A stretch of DNA of 64,000 nt from an uncultured Alphaproteobacteria bacterium (lineage in GTDB: Bacteria > Pseudomonadota > Alphaproteobacteria > SP197). Position numbers and translations under genes: made by a program. The stretch lies in contig OY282363.1 of assembly GCA_958295695.1 (NCBI GenBank), forward strand, positions 434,001 through 498,000. Reading direction: 5' to 3'. Shown in pieces: positions 9,924 to 17,332 of the stretch; position 1 is the stretch's first letter, and the number at the start of each line of letters is the position of its first letter. Below the pieces are notes generated by a model. The model saw nothing but the letters and a program-made list of their open reading frames with translations. It was not told the DNA's origin and made no database searches.

Positions 9924-10839
9924 CGTCCAACCGCGCCAGCGCCATGGCGCGATAGGCCGGCTCCACTTCGACGCCAATGCTGTCGCGGCCCCAGCGCCGC
10001 GCGGCGACCTGTGTCGAGGCCGTCCCGGTGAACGGATCGAAAACGGTATCGCCGGCGAAACTGAACATGCGGATCAGGCGTTCGGCCAGCTCCACGGGGA
10101 ACGGAGCCGGATGGTTTCGTGTCGAGGCTCCCCGGATGTCGTTCCATATCTGCCGGAACCATCGGTCGTGATCGTCCGCCGGAATGACGCTGAGAAGCCG
10201 GGCGGCGGCGCTCGGCCTTCGGTAGCCGCCGGGCTTGCGCAGCATCAGGATGAACTCGATGTCGTTCTTGATGACGCCGTTGGGTTCGAACGGCTTGCCG
10301 AGATAGGCCCCGCCGGTTCCGGCCGTCTCCGTCTTCACGTTGCTGATCTTGTGCCAGATGATTGGCGCAAGATTGTCGAATCCGATGTCCATGCACTGCA
10401 TCTGGATGGACGCATGGAGCGGGACCACCATGTGCCTGCCGCCGTTCCGGCGGCGGGACAGGCAGACGTCGCCGACCACGCACACAAGGCGCCCGCCCGG
10501 CACGAGGGCGTCGTGGCAGCGCTCCCACACCGTCCTGAGGCCCGCCAGAAACGCATCGTAGTCTCCGAGCCGGCCCATCTGCCCGGCGCTGTCGGGGTAG
10601 TCCTTCAGCGTCCAGTAGGGCGGCGACGTCACGACAAGGTGAACCGACGCCGACGGCAGTCGGGTCTGCCTTGCGTCGCCGAGGATGACCTCATGCGTCG
10701 TCTCGACATTGGCCAGCAGGCCCCGTATCCGGGCGGCGGACGCCGGGTCCTTGGCGAGGGTGGGAATGGAGCGCCGTTGCCGATCCGGTTGTATCTTTCG
10801 CAGATCGGGCGTCAGGACGGCTTCAAGCGCGGCGCTCAC
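9898..10839 (-). CDS. Site-specific DNA methyltransferase (N4/N6, beta class)
   Basis: Protects host DNA by methylating the exocyclic amine of cytosine or adenine. The 313 residues show motif IV TSPPYW first and motif I/FxGxG-like DPFTGTAST near the C-terminus, the beta-class order; TSPPYW is common in N4-cytosine enzymes. I chose GTG at 10839 because GGAG lies seven bases upstream and the longer frame from 10932 runs into a decayed transposase on the same strand. It is followed by the overlapping endonuclease gene. The pair is oriented against the hydantoin genes it separates. Confidence 0.87.
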   Translation of the reverse strand: MSAALEAVLTPDLRKIQPDRQRRSIPTLAKDPASAARIRGLLANVETTHEVILGDARQTRLPSASVHLVVTSPPYWTLKDYPDSAGQMGRLGDYDAFLAGLRTVWERCHDALVPGGRLVCVVGDVCLSRRRNGGRHMVVPLHASIQMQCMDIGFDNLAPIIWHKISNVKTETAGTGGAYLGKPFEPNGVIKNDIEFILMLRKPGGYRRPSAAARLLSVIPADDHDRWFRQIWNDIRGASTRNHPAPFPVELAERLIRMFSFAGDTVFDPFTGTASTQVAARRWGRDSIGVEVEPAYRAMALARLDDDLLARRR

Positions 10840-11156
10840 GTCCGTGCTCCGGAGTCGATCCCGTTGTCGGCGGCCGTATCGCGGCGCCGAAACCGCTCGG
10901 CCGCCTCGTGGCCGCGTTCGGACATTCCCCAACGGGCGCGGGCTTCGTCCGCGTAGACCATGGCTCCCGGTTCCGCATGCTTGCGGAAGGACTGTCGCAA
11001 AGTTCCGGCGCCGGTGGAAGGGAGAACTTTCGCGCGCATCCCGCCGACGGCCCGGCCCCCGACGCCGGCGGCGGCGGTTTCGTCAACCGCGCCGCGGCCC
11101 TGGAGGGTTTGCCTCTCGCTCCCGGGCATGTTCTTGCGCGGCCCGCCGAGGCGGCT
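10836..11156 (-). pseudogene. IS1595-family transposase remnant
   Basis: An open frame reads like the middle of an IS1595/ISXO2-type transposase: GGPRKNM, RGAVDETAAAGV, RAKVLPSTGAGTLRQ, AEPGAMVYADEARA and a late NGIDS, matching in order the family segments YVGGK-KN, GRGTVGKTAVVG, AKV-TDAATLQ, PGATVYTDEARAY and TNGIES. The N-terminal zinc-ribbon part and the C-terminal FWS-LKR are missing, so it is a dead fragment. It abuts the methyltransferase start and probably marks how the R-M pair arrived. The rest of the gap to the carbamoylase (11157-11370) shows nothing recognisable. Confidence 0.7.
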
Positions 11157-11370
11157 CCCGCCGGCGCGGCGAACGGGCGCGCGGCGCGGCTTCGTGGACG
11201 CCGCTCCCTTCGGGCCGGCCGCCGTCGGGCGGGTCGCGGCGGTCCGGTCCCGACAGCCCGGATTCGAGCCCTTCATCTTCTCATGCGTGTCGGGGGCGTT
11301 GAATCGCATCGTCCGCGCCACTACAACCCTTCCCACCGGTTACGGGTCCCGATCCCGGAGGGAGGAGAGC

Positions 11371-12303
11371 ATGGCCGGGCGCGTGCTCACGGTCGGCGGG
11401 GCGCAGATGGGTCCCGTGGCGCGGTCCGACGGCAGGGCCAGGACCGTCGGCCGCATGGTCGATCTCATGCGGCGGGCCCACGCGCGGGGCTGCGACCTCG
11501 TCGTCTTCCCGGAGCTCGCGCTCACCGCCTTCTTCCCGCGCTGGTTCATCGAGGACCCCGACGAGCTCGACGGCTTCTACGAGTTCTCCATGCCGGGCGC
11601 GGAGACCCGGCCCCTGTTCGACACGGCGCGCGAGCTCGGCGTCGGCTTCCACCTGGGCTACGCCGAGGCCGACGGCGAGCGCCGCTTCAACACCGCGATC
11701 CTGGTCGACAAGGCGGGCGGGATCGTCGCCAAATACCGCAAGATCCACCTGCCGGGCCACGCCGGGCACGAACCGGAGCGGGCGTTCCAGCACCTGGAGA
11801 AGCGCTACTTCGAGGTCGGCGACCTGGGCTTCCCGGTGTGGGAGACCATGGGCGGGAAGATCGGCATGCTGATCTGCAACGACCGGCGCTGGCCCGAGGC
11901 CTTCCGCGTCCTGGGCCTCCAGGGCGTGGAGCTGGTGCTGATCGGCTACAACACGCCCACGTTCAACGGCCAGACCTTCGAGCCGCCCCACCTGCGCGTC
12001 CACCACAACCTGCTCTCCATGCAGGCCGGGGCCTACCAGAACGGCGCCTGGGTCTGCGGCGTCGCCAAGGCGGGCCTGGAGGACGGCGTCCGCATGATGG
12101 GATCGAGCGCCATCGTCACGCCCAACGGCGAGGTCGCCGCCCAGGCCGTCACCCTCGACGACGAACTCATCGTGGCCGACTGCGACCTCGACGCCGGCGC
12201 CGCCATCAAGGCCGGCGTCTTCGACTTCGCCGCCCACCGCCGCCCGGAACACTACGGCCTGATCGTCGAGACCGCCGGCGCGGTCCCGCCGCGCGGGACA
12301 TGA
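11371..12303 (+). CDS. N-carbamoyl-D-amino acid hydrolase (D-carbamoylase)
   Basis: Nitrilase-superfamily amidase that hydrolyses N-carbamoyl-D-amino acids to the free D-amino acid, CO2 and ammonia; last step of the hydantoin route. The catalytic triad is visible: Glu in FPELALTAFF, Lys in KYRKIHLPG and Cys in LICNDRRWPE, the last being diagnostic for D-carbamoylases, along with GYNTPT and LSMQAGAYQNGAW. The 310-residue length matches the known enzyme. GGAGGAG precedes the ATG. Its stop overlaps the next gene (ATGA). The R-M insertion separates it from the racemase. Confidence 0.93.
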   Translation: MAGRVLTVGGAQMGPVARSDGRARTVGRMVDLMRRAHARGCDLVVFPELALTAFFPRWFIEDPDELDGFYEFSMPGAETRPLFDTARELGVGFHLGYAEADGERRFNTAILVDKAGGIVAKYRKIHLPGHAGHEPERAFQHLEKRYFEVGDLGFPVWETMGGKIGMLICNDRRWPEAFRVLGLQGVELVLIGYNTPTFNGQTFEPPHLRVHHNLLSMQAGAYQNGAWVCGVAKAGLEDGVRMMGSSAIVTPNGEVAAQAVTLDDELIVADCDLDAGAAIKAGVFDFAAHRRPEHYGLIVETAGAVPPRGT

Positions 12304-13169
12304 CGGCGGGCGCGGCGCGCACGGCCGCCGTCGCCTGCGTGTTGGCCGCCGTCCTCGCGTGCGCGGCGCGCCCGGACGCCGGCGGGCGGGACTCCCCATG
12401 GCTCCGGATCCCCGCCGGGGTCGCGGAGGCGCACGGCTGGGAGGGACTCTGGGTCGAGACCGCGTCCTTCGACCTCCTGGCCTACCGGAACGGCGCCGGC
12501 GCCGAGGGCGGGCCGCTCACCGTCTACATCGAGGGCGACGGGTTCGCCTGGGCGTCGACCGCCGAACTGTCGGACGATCCCTCGCCCCGTTCGGCCCGGG
12601 TGCTGGAGATGGCCGTCCAGGACCCGTCCGGCGCCGTCGCCTGGCTGTCGCGGCCCTGCTTCTACCTGCCGCCCGACGCGCTCGCCGGCTGCCCGTCCGA
12701 CACCTGGTCGGTCGCGCGCTACGGCGAGGAGGTCGTTGCGTCGCTCGATTCCGCGCTCGACGTCCTGAAGGCCGGCGCCGGCGCCGGCGGCCTGCGCCTC
12801 GTCGGCGTCTCGGGCGGCGGGACGCTGGCGGCGCTCGTCGCCGCCCGGCGGGACGATGTCGGGGCCCTCGTCACCGTGGCCGCCAACCTCGACCACGCCG
12901 CCTGGACCCGCCGCCACGGGGTCAGCCCCCTCGCCGGCTCGCTCAACGCCGCCGATGTCGCCGACGCCATCGACCGCATCCCCCAGGTCCATTTCGTCGG
13001 GGCCGACGACGCGACCGTCACGCGCGCCGATGTCGATCCCTACGTCGCGCGCATGGACGCGCCGGACCTGACCCATGTGGTCGTCGCGCCGGGGCGGGAC
13101 CACGCCTGCTGCTGGACGGCCGATTGGCCCGCCCTGCTCGAGGAGGCGCGGGTTCTGCTGGAGCCGTGA
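12300..13169 (+). CDS. Secreted/lipoprotein alpha/beta-hydrolase family protein
   Basis: A 289-residue protein with an N-terminal hydrophobic segment ending in VLAC at about residue 21, a possible lipobox, so it is probably exported to the periplasm or outer membrane. A nucleophile elbow GVSGGGTL and a late His in GRDHACCW fit a serine hydrolase. It overlaps the carbamoylase stop by four bases and is therefore co-translated, but its role in the hydantoin cluster is unclear. I do not recognise a precise family. Confidence 0.7.
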   Translation: MTAGAARTAAVACVLAAVLACAARPDAGGRDSPWLRIPAGVAEAHGWEGLWVETASFDLLAYRNGAGAEGGPLTVYIEGDGFAWASTAELSDDPSPRSARVLEMAVQDPSGAVAWLSRPCFYLPPDALAGCPSDTWSVARYGEEVVASLDSALDVLKAGAGAGGLRLVGVSGGGTLAALVAARRDDVGALVTVAANLDHAAWTRRHGVSPLAGSLNAADVADAIDRIPQVHFVGADDATVTRADVDPYVARMDAPDLTHVVVAPGRDHACCWTADWPALLEEARVLLEP

Positions 13170-13195
13170 CGGCCCGCGCCATTTTTGGCTTGTCA

Positions 13196-13211
13196 CCCCC
13201 CCCCCCCCCCC
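13196..13211. repeat. Homopolymeric C16 tract
   Basis: Sixteen consecutive C residues in the gap before the surface-lipoprotein gene, about 185 bases upstream of its start. Such tracts change length by slipped-strand mispairing and in some pathogens tune promoters of surface proteins. Here that is inference only; it could also be miscounted in assembly. The rest of the gap (13170-13396) shows no gene; AGGAGGGGCC near 13380-13388 is the ribosome binding site of the next gene. Confidence 0.8.
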
Positions 13212-13396
13212 GTGTTAGCCGCTCCGCGCTGGCTGCGAGTCACGGCCGCGGGAGCTTGCGGGTGTTGTTCGAAAATGACCCGAGACGGGAATTCCGGGAT
13301 GACTTCGCCCGGGTTTGCGCCTCCTTGACCCCCCGGTGGGAAGCTCCCCGCGTGCAAGGATCGCTCGCACGAAACCGACAGGAGGGGCCTGTTCCA

Positions 13397-15313
13397 ATGA
13401 CGATCGCGAGATTCATGGCGCTGTTGGCGTGCGGCGCGGCTCTGGCGCTGGGCGCCTGTAGCGACACCAAGCGGGTGCCCGTCGGAGACCCGGCGGGTCT
13501 CGAGGCCGAGAAGGACCGGGCCGACGCCGAGAGGGACCGGGCCGACGCCGAGAAGGAACGGGCCGACACCTACGACCCGCGCCTGTCCCTGAACGACGCG
13601 CTCCTGCCGTCGCGATTGTCGAGGATCGGCCTTCCCCTGCATCTGACCCCCAAGGGTTCCGTCGAGGCGGACGCCGAGGGTCCCGTCGTCACCTGGACGG
13701 CCCGCACCCGCACCGACATCGAGGTCGCGGCCGGCGTCACCACCGTCACCGTCGTCGCCCTCGACAACGACATCCAGAAAGTCGCCGTCCCCTGGGCGGC
13801 CGGCAAGACGCTGGGGCTGGGCCCCGCCGGCGCGGTCTCGACGGACGAGTTCGCGCTGCGCGGGATCGTCGTGCGCGGCGGCCCGCTGGGACGGCAGACC
13901 ACGGCCGGGGCCAGGGTTGGCGCCGACGGCACCTACAACCCGCCGGTCCAGGGCCTCGCCGACACGGGCGCCTGGAGGAACTGGAACGCGGCCTACGAGA
14001 GCTCGATCCGGATGAAGGCGGACGGCCTCACCCTCAAGATGGGCGGCGACGGCACCATCTTCTTCGATTTCGAGCGGCTCGGCGCGCTGGGCAGCGGCGG
14101 CGCGGCGTACGAGGCCGAGAACCAGCCCGAAGGCGCGACCTGCGCCGTCACCGGCTCCGCCGGGAAGTGCGACGACGCGATCGCGAGCGACGTGACGGCC
14201 ACCTTCGGGACGCCGGTGGCGGACCCGGACGGCGAAGCCGCCTGGCACTTCAAGATGCGGGTCCCGGTGAATCCCGCCGCCCCGCACGTGGACACCCGCG
14301 ACTTCGACGCGCTTCCGGGCTGGGCCAAGTTCACGGACGACGCGGGCAACACGCTGTTCCGGGTACCCGACCCGGACGGCCCCTACGAGGACGGGGACGG
14401 CAGATACAGGGTCGAAAGAACGCCCATCGTCACCGACCTCGCCACCACGCTGGCCGCCGACGCGGAGAGAGCCGACTGGAAGCCGCTGGAGACCAAGCGC
14501 GCCCAGAGGATCGACCGCGGACGGCCCGACGACGAGCTGGGCGTCTACAACGTCTGGCTCTCGAACTACGCCGGCGTGGACGACAAGGGCACGGCGGCCG
14601 ACGAGAGCGACGACACGCGCCGCTACCTCAAATACGCCGCCTACGGCCTGTTCAACTTCCTGGACTACTCGACCAGGGGCATGAACTACGCGCGCGCGCA
14701 GGCGTTCCACTTCGGCTACGACGCCTTCGGCAACACGGACGGCAACAGGCCGGCGGACTGGGGTACGGCCGCCAACCCGATCGTGGCGACCTTCAACGGC
14801 AGGACCACGGGCTGGATGATACGGGGGACGCTGGAAGAGGCCGGCAGGCTCACGGAGCTCATCCGCATGCGGGGCGATGTCACGTTGACCGCCACCTTCA
14901 ACGCGCGCAACGCGGCGGACGATGCCTCCGGACACGGTGCCGTCCAAGGCTCCATGAACAACTTCGAGTTCCTGCGCAACGACATCTGGTCGACGGACGT
15001 CAACTACAGGATTCTCCGTAACGATCCGGCGCGCACGGACGCCGCGGCGGTGCTGCTGCAAGCGGCCGACATCGGGGCCGACGGCTCCTTCAGAGGCGTC
15101 GCGCGGGCGACGTACAACGGGGTCGGCGGCACGGGCATCGACAACTTCACCAACGACGGCGCTTGGGGGGGCGCCTTCTACGGCCCCAAGACCCTCGGCG
15201 AGCTCGAGGCCGCCGGCTACTGGAACCTGCGGATGAACACCGCCGGGGATCCGGGCCGGGGCGCCCTCATCGGCAGCTTCGGCGTCGTGAGCGACCCGCC
15301 GCCGGCGCCGTAG
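13397..15313 (+). CDS. Surface lipoprotein with transferrin-binding-protein-B-like barrel domain
   Basis: A 638-residue predicted outer-membrane lipoprotein. Signal peptide with lipobox LGACSD (Cys about residue 19), then a short charged coiled coil of repeated ADAERDR/ADAEKER heptads (about 35-55), then a long region rich in beta strands. The C-terminal part resembles the TbpB/Slam-dependent eight-strand barrel: GHGAVQGSMNNFEF, WGGAFYGPKTLGELEAAGYW and the closing GSFGVV. AGGAGG lies nine bases before the ATG. The ligand is unknown. No Slam-type translocon is visible beside it. A C16 tract precedes it. Confidence 0.7.
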   Translation: MTIARFMALLACGAALALGACSDTKRVPVGDPAGLEAEKDRADAERDRADAEKERADTYDPRLSLNDALLPSRLSRIGLPLHLTPKGSVEADAEGPVVTWTARTRTDIEVAAGVTTVTVVALDNDIQKVAVPWAAGKTLGLGPAGAVSTDEFALRGIVVRGGPLGRQTTAGARVGADGTYNPPVQGLADTGAWRNWNAAYESSIRMKADGLTLKMGGDGTIFFDFERLGALGSGGAAYEAENQPEGATCAVTGSAGKCDDAIASDVTATFGTPVADPDGEAAWHFKMRVPVNPAAPHVDTRDFDALPGWAKFTDDAGNTLFRVPDPDGPYEDGDGRYRVERTPIVTDLATTLAADAERADWKPLETKRAQRIDRGRPDDELGVYNVWLSNYAGVDDKGTAADESDDTRRYLKYAAYGLFNFLDYSTRGMNYARAQAFHFGYDAFGNTDGNRPADWGTAANPIVATFNGRTTGWMIRGTLEEAGRLTELIRMRGDVTLTATFNARNAADDASGHGAVQGSMNNFEFLRNDIWSTDVNYRILRNDPARTDAAAVLLQAADIGADGSFRGVARATYNGVGGTGIDNFTNDGAWGGAFYGPKTLGELEAAGYWNLRMNTAGDPGRGALIGSFGVVSDPPPAP

Positions 15314-15345
15314 TCCCTCCGACGCGCCCCGGAGACGACGGACCC

Positions 15346-15382
15346 GGACGCCCTCTCCTCCCGCCGGGAGGGGAGGGCGTCC
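15346..15382. terminator. Strong hairpin after lipoprotein gene
   Basis: Two 18-base arms (15346-15363 and 15365-15382) are complementary with one mismatch and almost no loop, 33 bases after the lipoprotein stop. It could end transcription in both directions or stabilise the transcript, but there is no T run, so intrinsic termination is uncertain. Confidence 0.45.
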
Positions 15383-15410
15383 CTCCGTCCGGGAAGCCGG
15401 GGGGCGGGGA

Positions 15411-15748
15411 CGAAGCGCGCATCCCCTCGACGAACGCCCCCCGTCCCGAGTAGGCCCGCAGGGCCGTATCGGCCCCTTCGATACGCGGCTGTAGCCGCTA
15501 TCCGGGGCGAGGGAGAGGTTGGGCGGGGGCGAAGCGCGCATCCCCTCGACAAACTCCCCCCGTCCCGAGGCGGCCCGAAGGGCCGTATCGGCCCCTTCGA
15601 TACGCGGCTTCGCCGCTACCCGGGGTGAGGGAGAGGTTGGGTGGGGGCGAAGCGCTTACACCCTCATCCCGAGTAGGCCCGAAGGGCCGTATCGAGGGAC
15701 GCCCCTTCGAGACGCGGCCGTGGCCGCTATCCGGGGCGGGGGTGGGGG
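15411..15748. repeat. Tandem array of a ~118-bp palindrome-rich repeat (three copies)
   Basis: Copies begin with CGAAGCGC at 15411, 15530 and 15648 (periods 119 and 118). Each holds two short hairpins, GAAGGGCCGTATCGGCCCCTTC-like (arms around GCCGTATCGGC) and GCGGCTTCGCCGC, and ends with GAGGGAGAGGTTGGG. The third copy is truncated and runs into the 3' end of holA, providing its stop codon at 15727-15729. Single, shorter relatives occur at other gene junctions in the window. Confidence 0.85.
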
Positions 15749-16782
15749 CCGTTCTCCCGCGGCCCGCCCGCCCGGGCCGCCCGCGCGATGTCGTGGAGGG
15801 CGCGGCGGCAGAGCGTCGCGGCGGGCATGTCCGCGGTCTTGCACCGGATGTCGGCCTCGTCGAGATGGCCCAGGGCCCGTTCGATCCGGCGCGCGGTCCA
15901 GCATCGCCCGGCGTCCTTGAGGGCGTCCCTGGCGCGGAAGTGGAACGCCCTGGCCGCCCTGGCCGCCTCGTCCCCGGACGCGCCCCGCTCGCGCAAGGCG
16001 ACGAAGAGGTGGAGCCGCATCATGAACCGGCGCGCGGCCCAGAGGATCGAGACCGGGTTGTCGCGGTTCGCCAGCGCGCGTTCGAGGGCGCGGTCCAGCT
16101 CGTCGATCCGTCCGGCGCCCGCCGCGTGGGCGATGCGGTCCATCGACAGGAACGAGCTGTCGGCCACGGCCGCCTCGACGTCGGCGGCCGTCGCCCGGCC
16201 GCCCTCGCCGACGTAGAGCGCGAGCTTCGCCGCCTCGTTGCGGGTCTGCATCCGGTCGCCGCCGAGCCAGGCGCCCAGCAGCGCGAGGGCCTCGCCGTCG
16301 GCCTCGACGCCGTGGCGGCGGAGCTCCCCGGCCGCCACCGCCTCGACGGCGCGGCCCTCGTCGCGGTGGCAGGCGACCGCCGCCGCCCGGTCCGCCTTCT
16401 CGATCAGCGCGCGGAGCCTCGACCGGCCCGCCAGCTCGCCCGCCTCGACGACCACGAGCGTGTCGCCCGTGGGCCGCGCCAGCATGTCCTCGACGGCGCC
16501 CGCCACGCGGTCGCCGGCGTCCCTCACCCGGACCGCGCGGCGTCCGCCGGCGAGCGCGAGCGCGCCGGCCTCGTCGACCAGCAGCGCGGGATCGCCGGCC
16601 ACGGCCTCGCCCGTCAGTTCGGCGACGCGGAACGGGTCCGCCGGATCGCCGGCCGCCGCGGCCACGAGCCGGTCGGCGCGCTCGCGCACGAGACCGGCGT
16701 CGGCCCCGTGGACGAGCACGGCCCGGACCCCGGGGTCCGGATTCCCGCAGAACCCGTCGGCCCGGCGGGCGGGGATCTTCAC
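15727..16782 (-). CDS. holA: DNA polymerase III subunit delta
   Basis: Clamp-loader subunit that opens the sliding clamp. The 351-residue protein has the family layout: N-terminal AAA-like part with VLVHGADAGLVRERA (about residues 17-31), then RRAVRVRDAGD, a lysine/arginine-rich middle and the C-terminal helical domain with RDNPVSILWAARRF. GTG at 16782 is chosen since the ATG near 16799 hits a stop within seven codons. It lies 13 bases after lptE in the leuS-lptE-holA order typical of alphaproteobacteria. The last few residues (PHPRPG) are encoded by an intergenic repeat. Confidence 0.88.
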   Translation of the reverse strand: MKIPARRADGFCGNPDPGVRAVLVHGADAGLVRERADRLVAAAAGDPADPFRVAELTGEAVAGDPALLVDEAGALALAGGRRAVRVRDAGDRVAGAVEDMLARPTGDTLVVVEAGELAGRSRLRALIEKADRAAAVACHRDEGRAVEAVAAGELRRHGVEADGEALALLGAWLGGDRMQTRNEAAKLALYVGEGGRATAADVEAAVADSSFLSMDRIAHAAGAGRIDELDRALERALANRDNPVSILWAARRFMMRLHLFVALRERGASGDEAARAARAFHFRARDALKDAGRCWTARRIERALGHLDEADIRCKTADMPAATLCRRALHDIARAARAGGPRENGPHPRPG

Positions 16783-16795
16783 GGCCGGCGCGCCG

Positions 16796-17332
16796 TCATC
16801 CTCCGCCGCTCCCGGCGAAGTAGAGCGACAGGAGGTCGGCGATGGCGTGGGAAAGGTCGCGGGCGGCCTCCTCGGCGGCGTTCCGGCTGGCCGCCAGGGT
16901 CGCATACTCGGATTCGACCACATCGTAGCTGGCGGTCGACCGGGCGGTCTCGCGGTAGAGCGGCTCGAGGGTCGCCGCGTCGCGCAGAACGACCTTGGCC
17001 GTCAGGACCAGGTTGTAGCGGGTCACGGTGGAGGTCGTCTGGACCTGGAGCGCCGCGCTGGACCGCCCGATCCCGACCTCGAGGTCGTAACGGGCCGGCC
17101 GCGGGCCGACGCCGGCGGTCAGGCGGTCGACCAGTTCGTTGCGGAGGACCTGGCCGATCCGCCGGTTCCCGCCCGAACCGATGGCGGCGACGCGGATCGC
17201 CGCGAGCGCGTCCGCCGGACGGCGCCCGCCGGCGGTCCCGGCGTGGAGCGGCGCGAAGCCGCAGCCCTGCTGGAGCGCGGCCAGCCCGCCGCCGAGGACC
17301 GCCAGGACGGCGCGCCGGGCGAGGCCCGTCAT
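16796..17332 (-). CDS. lptE: LPS-assembly lipoprotein LptE
   Basis: Outer-membrane lipoprotein that plugs LptD during LPS export. The 178-residue protein has a signal peptide ending at [10 protein letters not shown] (lipid Cys near residue 24), the CGFxPLY-like motif of LptE, and the alphaproteobacterial pattern [23 protein letters not shown] and [13 protein letters not shown]. The start ATG overlaps the leuS stop (ATGA). The lipobox has Gln rather than Leu at -3, slightly unusual. Operon with leuS and holA. Confidence 0.88.
   Translation of the reverse strand: MTGLARRAVLAVLGGGLAALQQGCGFAPLHAGTAGGRRPADALAAIRVAAIGSGGNRRIGQVLRNELVDRLTAGVGPRPARYDLEVGIGRSSAALQVQTTSTVTRYNLVLTAKVVLRDAATLEPLYRETARSTASYDVVESEYATLAASRNAAEEAARDLSHAIADLLSLYFAGSGGG

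Noticed and set aside
15411..15748. Tandem repeats as a CRISPR array.
   Set aside because: The units are directly adjacent, 118 bp long, with no unique spacers and no cas genes.
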